From positions 1 to 37,251 of the forward strand of contig DASYIL010000085.1 in NCBI GenBank assembly GCA_035997545.1: 37,251 bases of DNA, read 5' to 3'. Position 1 is the stretch's first letter; each line of letters begins with the position of its first letter. The stretch comes from GCA-003244245 sp035997545. Lineage in GTDB: Bacteria; Actinomycetota; Actinomycetes; Mycobacteriales; Pseudonocardiaceae. The notes beneath the pieces are model-generated. The model was not told the origin of the DNA and made no database searches. It saw nothing but the letters and a program-made list of their open reading frames with translations. A program made the translations under genes and the position numbers. This document shows, in pieces, positions 36,590 through 37,251 of the stretch.

Positions 36590-37251
36590 TCAGCGCGAGG
36601 TGTTGCCGGCCTCCTGAAACCCTGACCGGGACTGCTGGTCGATCTGGTACGGGAGCATGCGATCAGTCACGGTGTTGCCGATCACGGCGCAGTCGGTCGA
36701 CCCTCTGTTGAGCTGTACTGCGCGGGAGCCGGGACCGGAGAAGCTGTTGTCGCGCACCACAACGTGTGGAAAGTTCTCCAGCAAGATTGCCTGTGCACCG
36801 TTGACCGAGCAGGTATTGCGTTCGAAGACGATCGCCGTCTGACCCTCTGGGGTGCCCCGAGCGCCGCTCTCGTTGGCAGTGGCGATCAAGCACTGGACGT
36901 CGACGTTCGTGCAGACGTTGTCGGCGATCACGACGTCGTAGGTGGGTGGGTTGCTGGCGGTGTTGAAAGTCTGGAAGCAGTCGGTGTGCGGCCCCCCCCG
37001 GGGATCGTCGCCGTAGCCGGACGCCTTGATGTCCTTGATCGTGTTCCCGGTCAGCCGGTGACCATTTCCGAAGAATCGGATGCCGTCGGCGTCGCCCTGG
37101 GTGCGCAGTACCGACTCGCTGACTGTGTTGTTCCGCACTGTGATCTGCTTACCGGCGAGGTATATTCCGGTCCCGTCGGCACGCTGGACGGTGTTCGACT
37201 CGATAATCGTGTCAACGCAGCTGACGCAGGCGAGGCCGTCCATGGTGGCGT
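36590..37251 (-). CDS. Right-handed parallel beta-helix protein, 5' partial
   Basis: The frame runs off the right edge, so the N-terminus is missing. The visible part of about 220 residues consists of parallel beta-helix (PbH1) coils with regular N/D ladders: IIESNTVQRADGTGIYLAGK, ITVRNNTVSESVLRTQGDAD, HRLTGNTIKDIKASG, VVIADNVCTNVDVQCLIATA, AIVFERNTCSVNGAQAILLE and VVVRDNSFSGPGSRAVQLNR. Such proteins are usually secreted polysaccharide lyases, hydrolases or adhesins. Several Cys suggest disulfides outside the cell. No catalytic residues can be assigned. The gene end is 5 nt from the response regulator stop. Confidence 0.85.
   Translation of the reverse strand, partial: ATMDGLACVSCVDTIIESNTVQRADGTGIYLAGKQITVRNNTVSESVLRTQGDADGIRFFGNGHRLTGNTIKDIKASGYGDDPRGGPHTDCFQTFNTASNPPTYDVVIADNVCTNVDVQCLIATANESGARGTPEGQTAIVFERNTCSVNGAQAILLENFPHVVVRDNSFSGPGSRAVQLNRGSTDCAVIGNTVTDRMLPYQIDQQSRSGFQEAGNTSR

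Noticed and set aside
1..37251. tRNA, rRNA, riboswitch, insertion sequence, phage attachment site or CRISPR array
   Set aside because: By eye I saw no cloverleaf with a TTCRA arm, no transposase or integrase motif, no terminal inverted repeats and no regularly spaced repeats. A covariance-model scan would be needed to exclude small RNAs.

Overview
The window is a roughly 37 kb, GC-rich actinobacterial chromosome segment. Gene content and order resemble the mycobacterial Rv1201c-Rv1232c block, with a second block resembling Rv3208A-Rv3212, so a Pseudonocardiales or related mycolata-lineage genome is likely. This assignment rests on remembered gene order and protein resemblance, not on a database search. 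Many genes have a TANNNT hexamer 6-8 nt before a GTG or ATG start. That is the pattern of leaderless transcription common in this group, and it helped fix several starts.

Layout. 1-1680: the tail of an ArsR-SRPBCC fusion and a CHAD protein. 1720-3802: the divergent lysine/diaminopimelate pair dapD and dapE. 3862-6752: a LOG-family protein, then a coupled DivIVA-like, SRPBCC and 3-methyladenine glycosylase run, a DUF3117 protein and an orphan. 6759-10427: a GtrA membrane protein, the divergent glycogen/maltosyl genes glgM and glgC, and a DUF998 protein. 10444-12106: a SAM methyltransferase behind two tandem palindromes, overlapping a convergent O-methyltransferase. 12354-17746: the envelope-stress series sigE, rseA, htrA and tatB. 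17781-20827: Mrp, DUF1003 and a cytosolic MgtE-like protein. 21051-28331: an internally shortened SBP56 protein, acyl-CoA dehydrogenase, GsiB/17M-like stress protein, GGCT-like, NUDIX, PH-domain, PHP and RecB-like nuclease genes. 28374-34437: MpaB-like, alpha/beta hydrolase, PQQ-propeller, RhlE, ferritin-like and DUF3107 genes. 34380-37251: a beheaded TetR gene beside an operator-like repeat, an alpha/beta hydrolase, an OmpR-type response regulator and a secreted-type beta-helix protein cut by the window edge.

The most unusual element is between htrA and tatB, which are neighbours in mycobacteria. It is a lower-GC, minus-strand cassette: a 32-residue peptide gene with its own ribosome-binding site, overlapping the start of an ATP-grasp ligase, followed 13 nt later by a second, different ATP-grasp ligase. 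This is the architecture of a ribosomal peptide modified by ATP-grasp enzymes (graspetide, C-terminal peptide extension or amino-acid carrier). The peptide lacks the LysW zinc ribbon and EDWGE-type tail, and no methyltransferase or transporter is next to it. I regard it as the best candidate for an undescribed system.

Other signs of recent change are concentrated in accessory spots: a deleted middle in SBP56, a lost stop codon in the methyltransferase, a TetR gene without its DNA-binding domain, a 33-bp in-frame tandem duplication, and several 15-18 bp tandem repeats in promoters.
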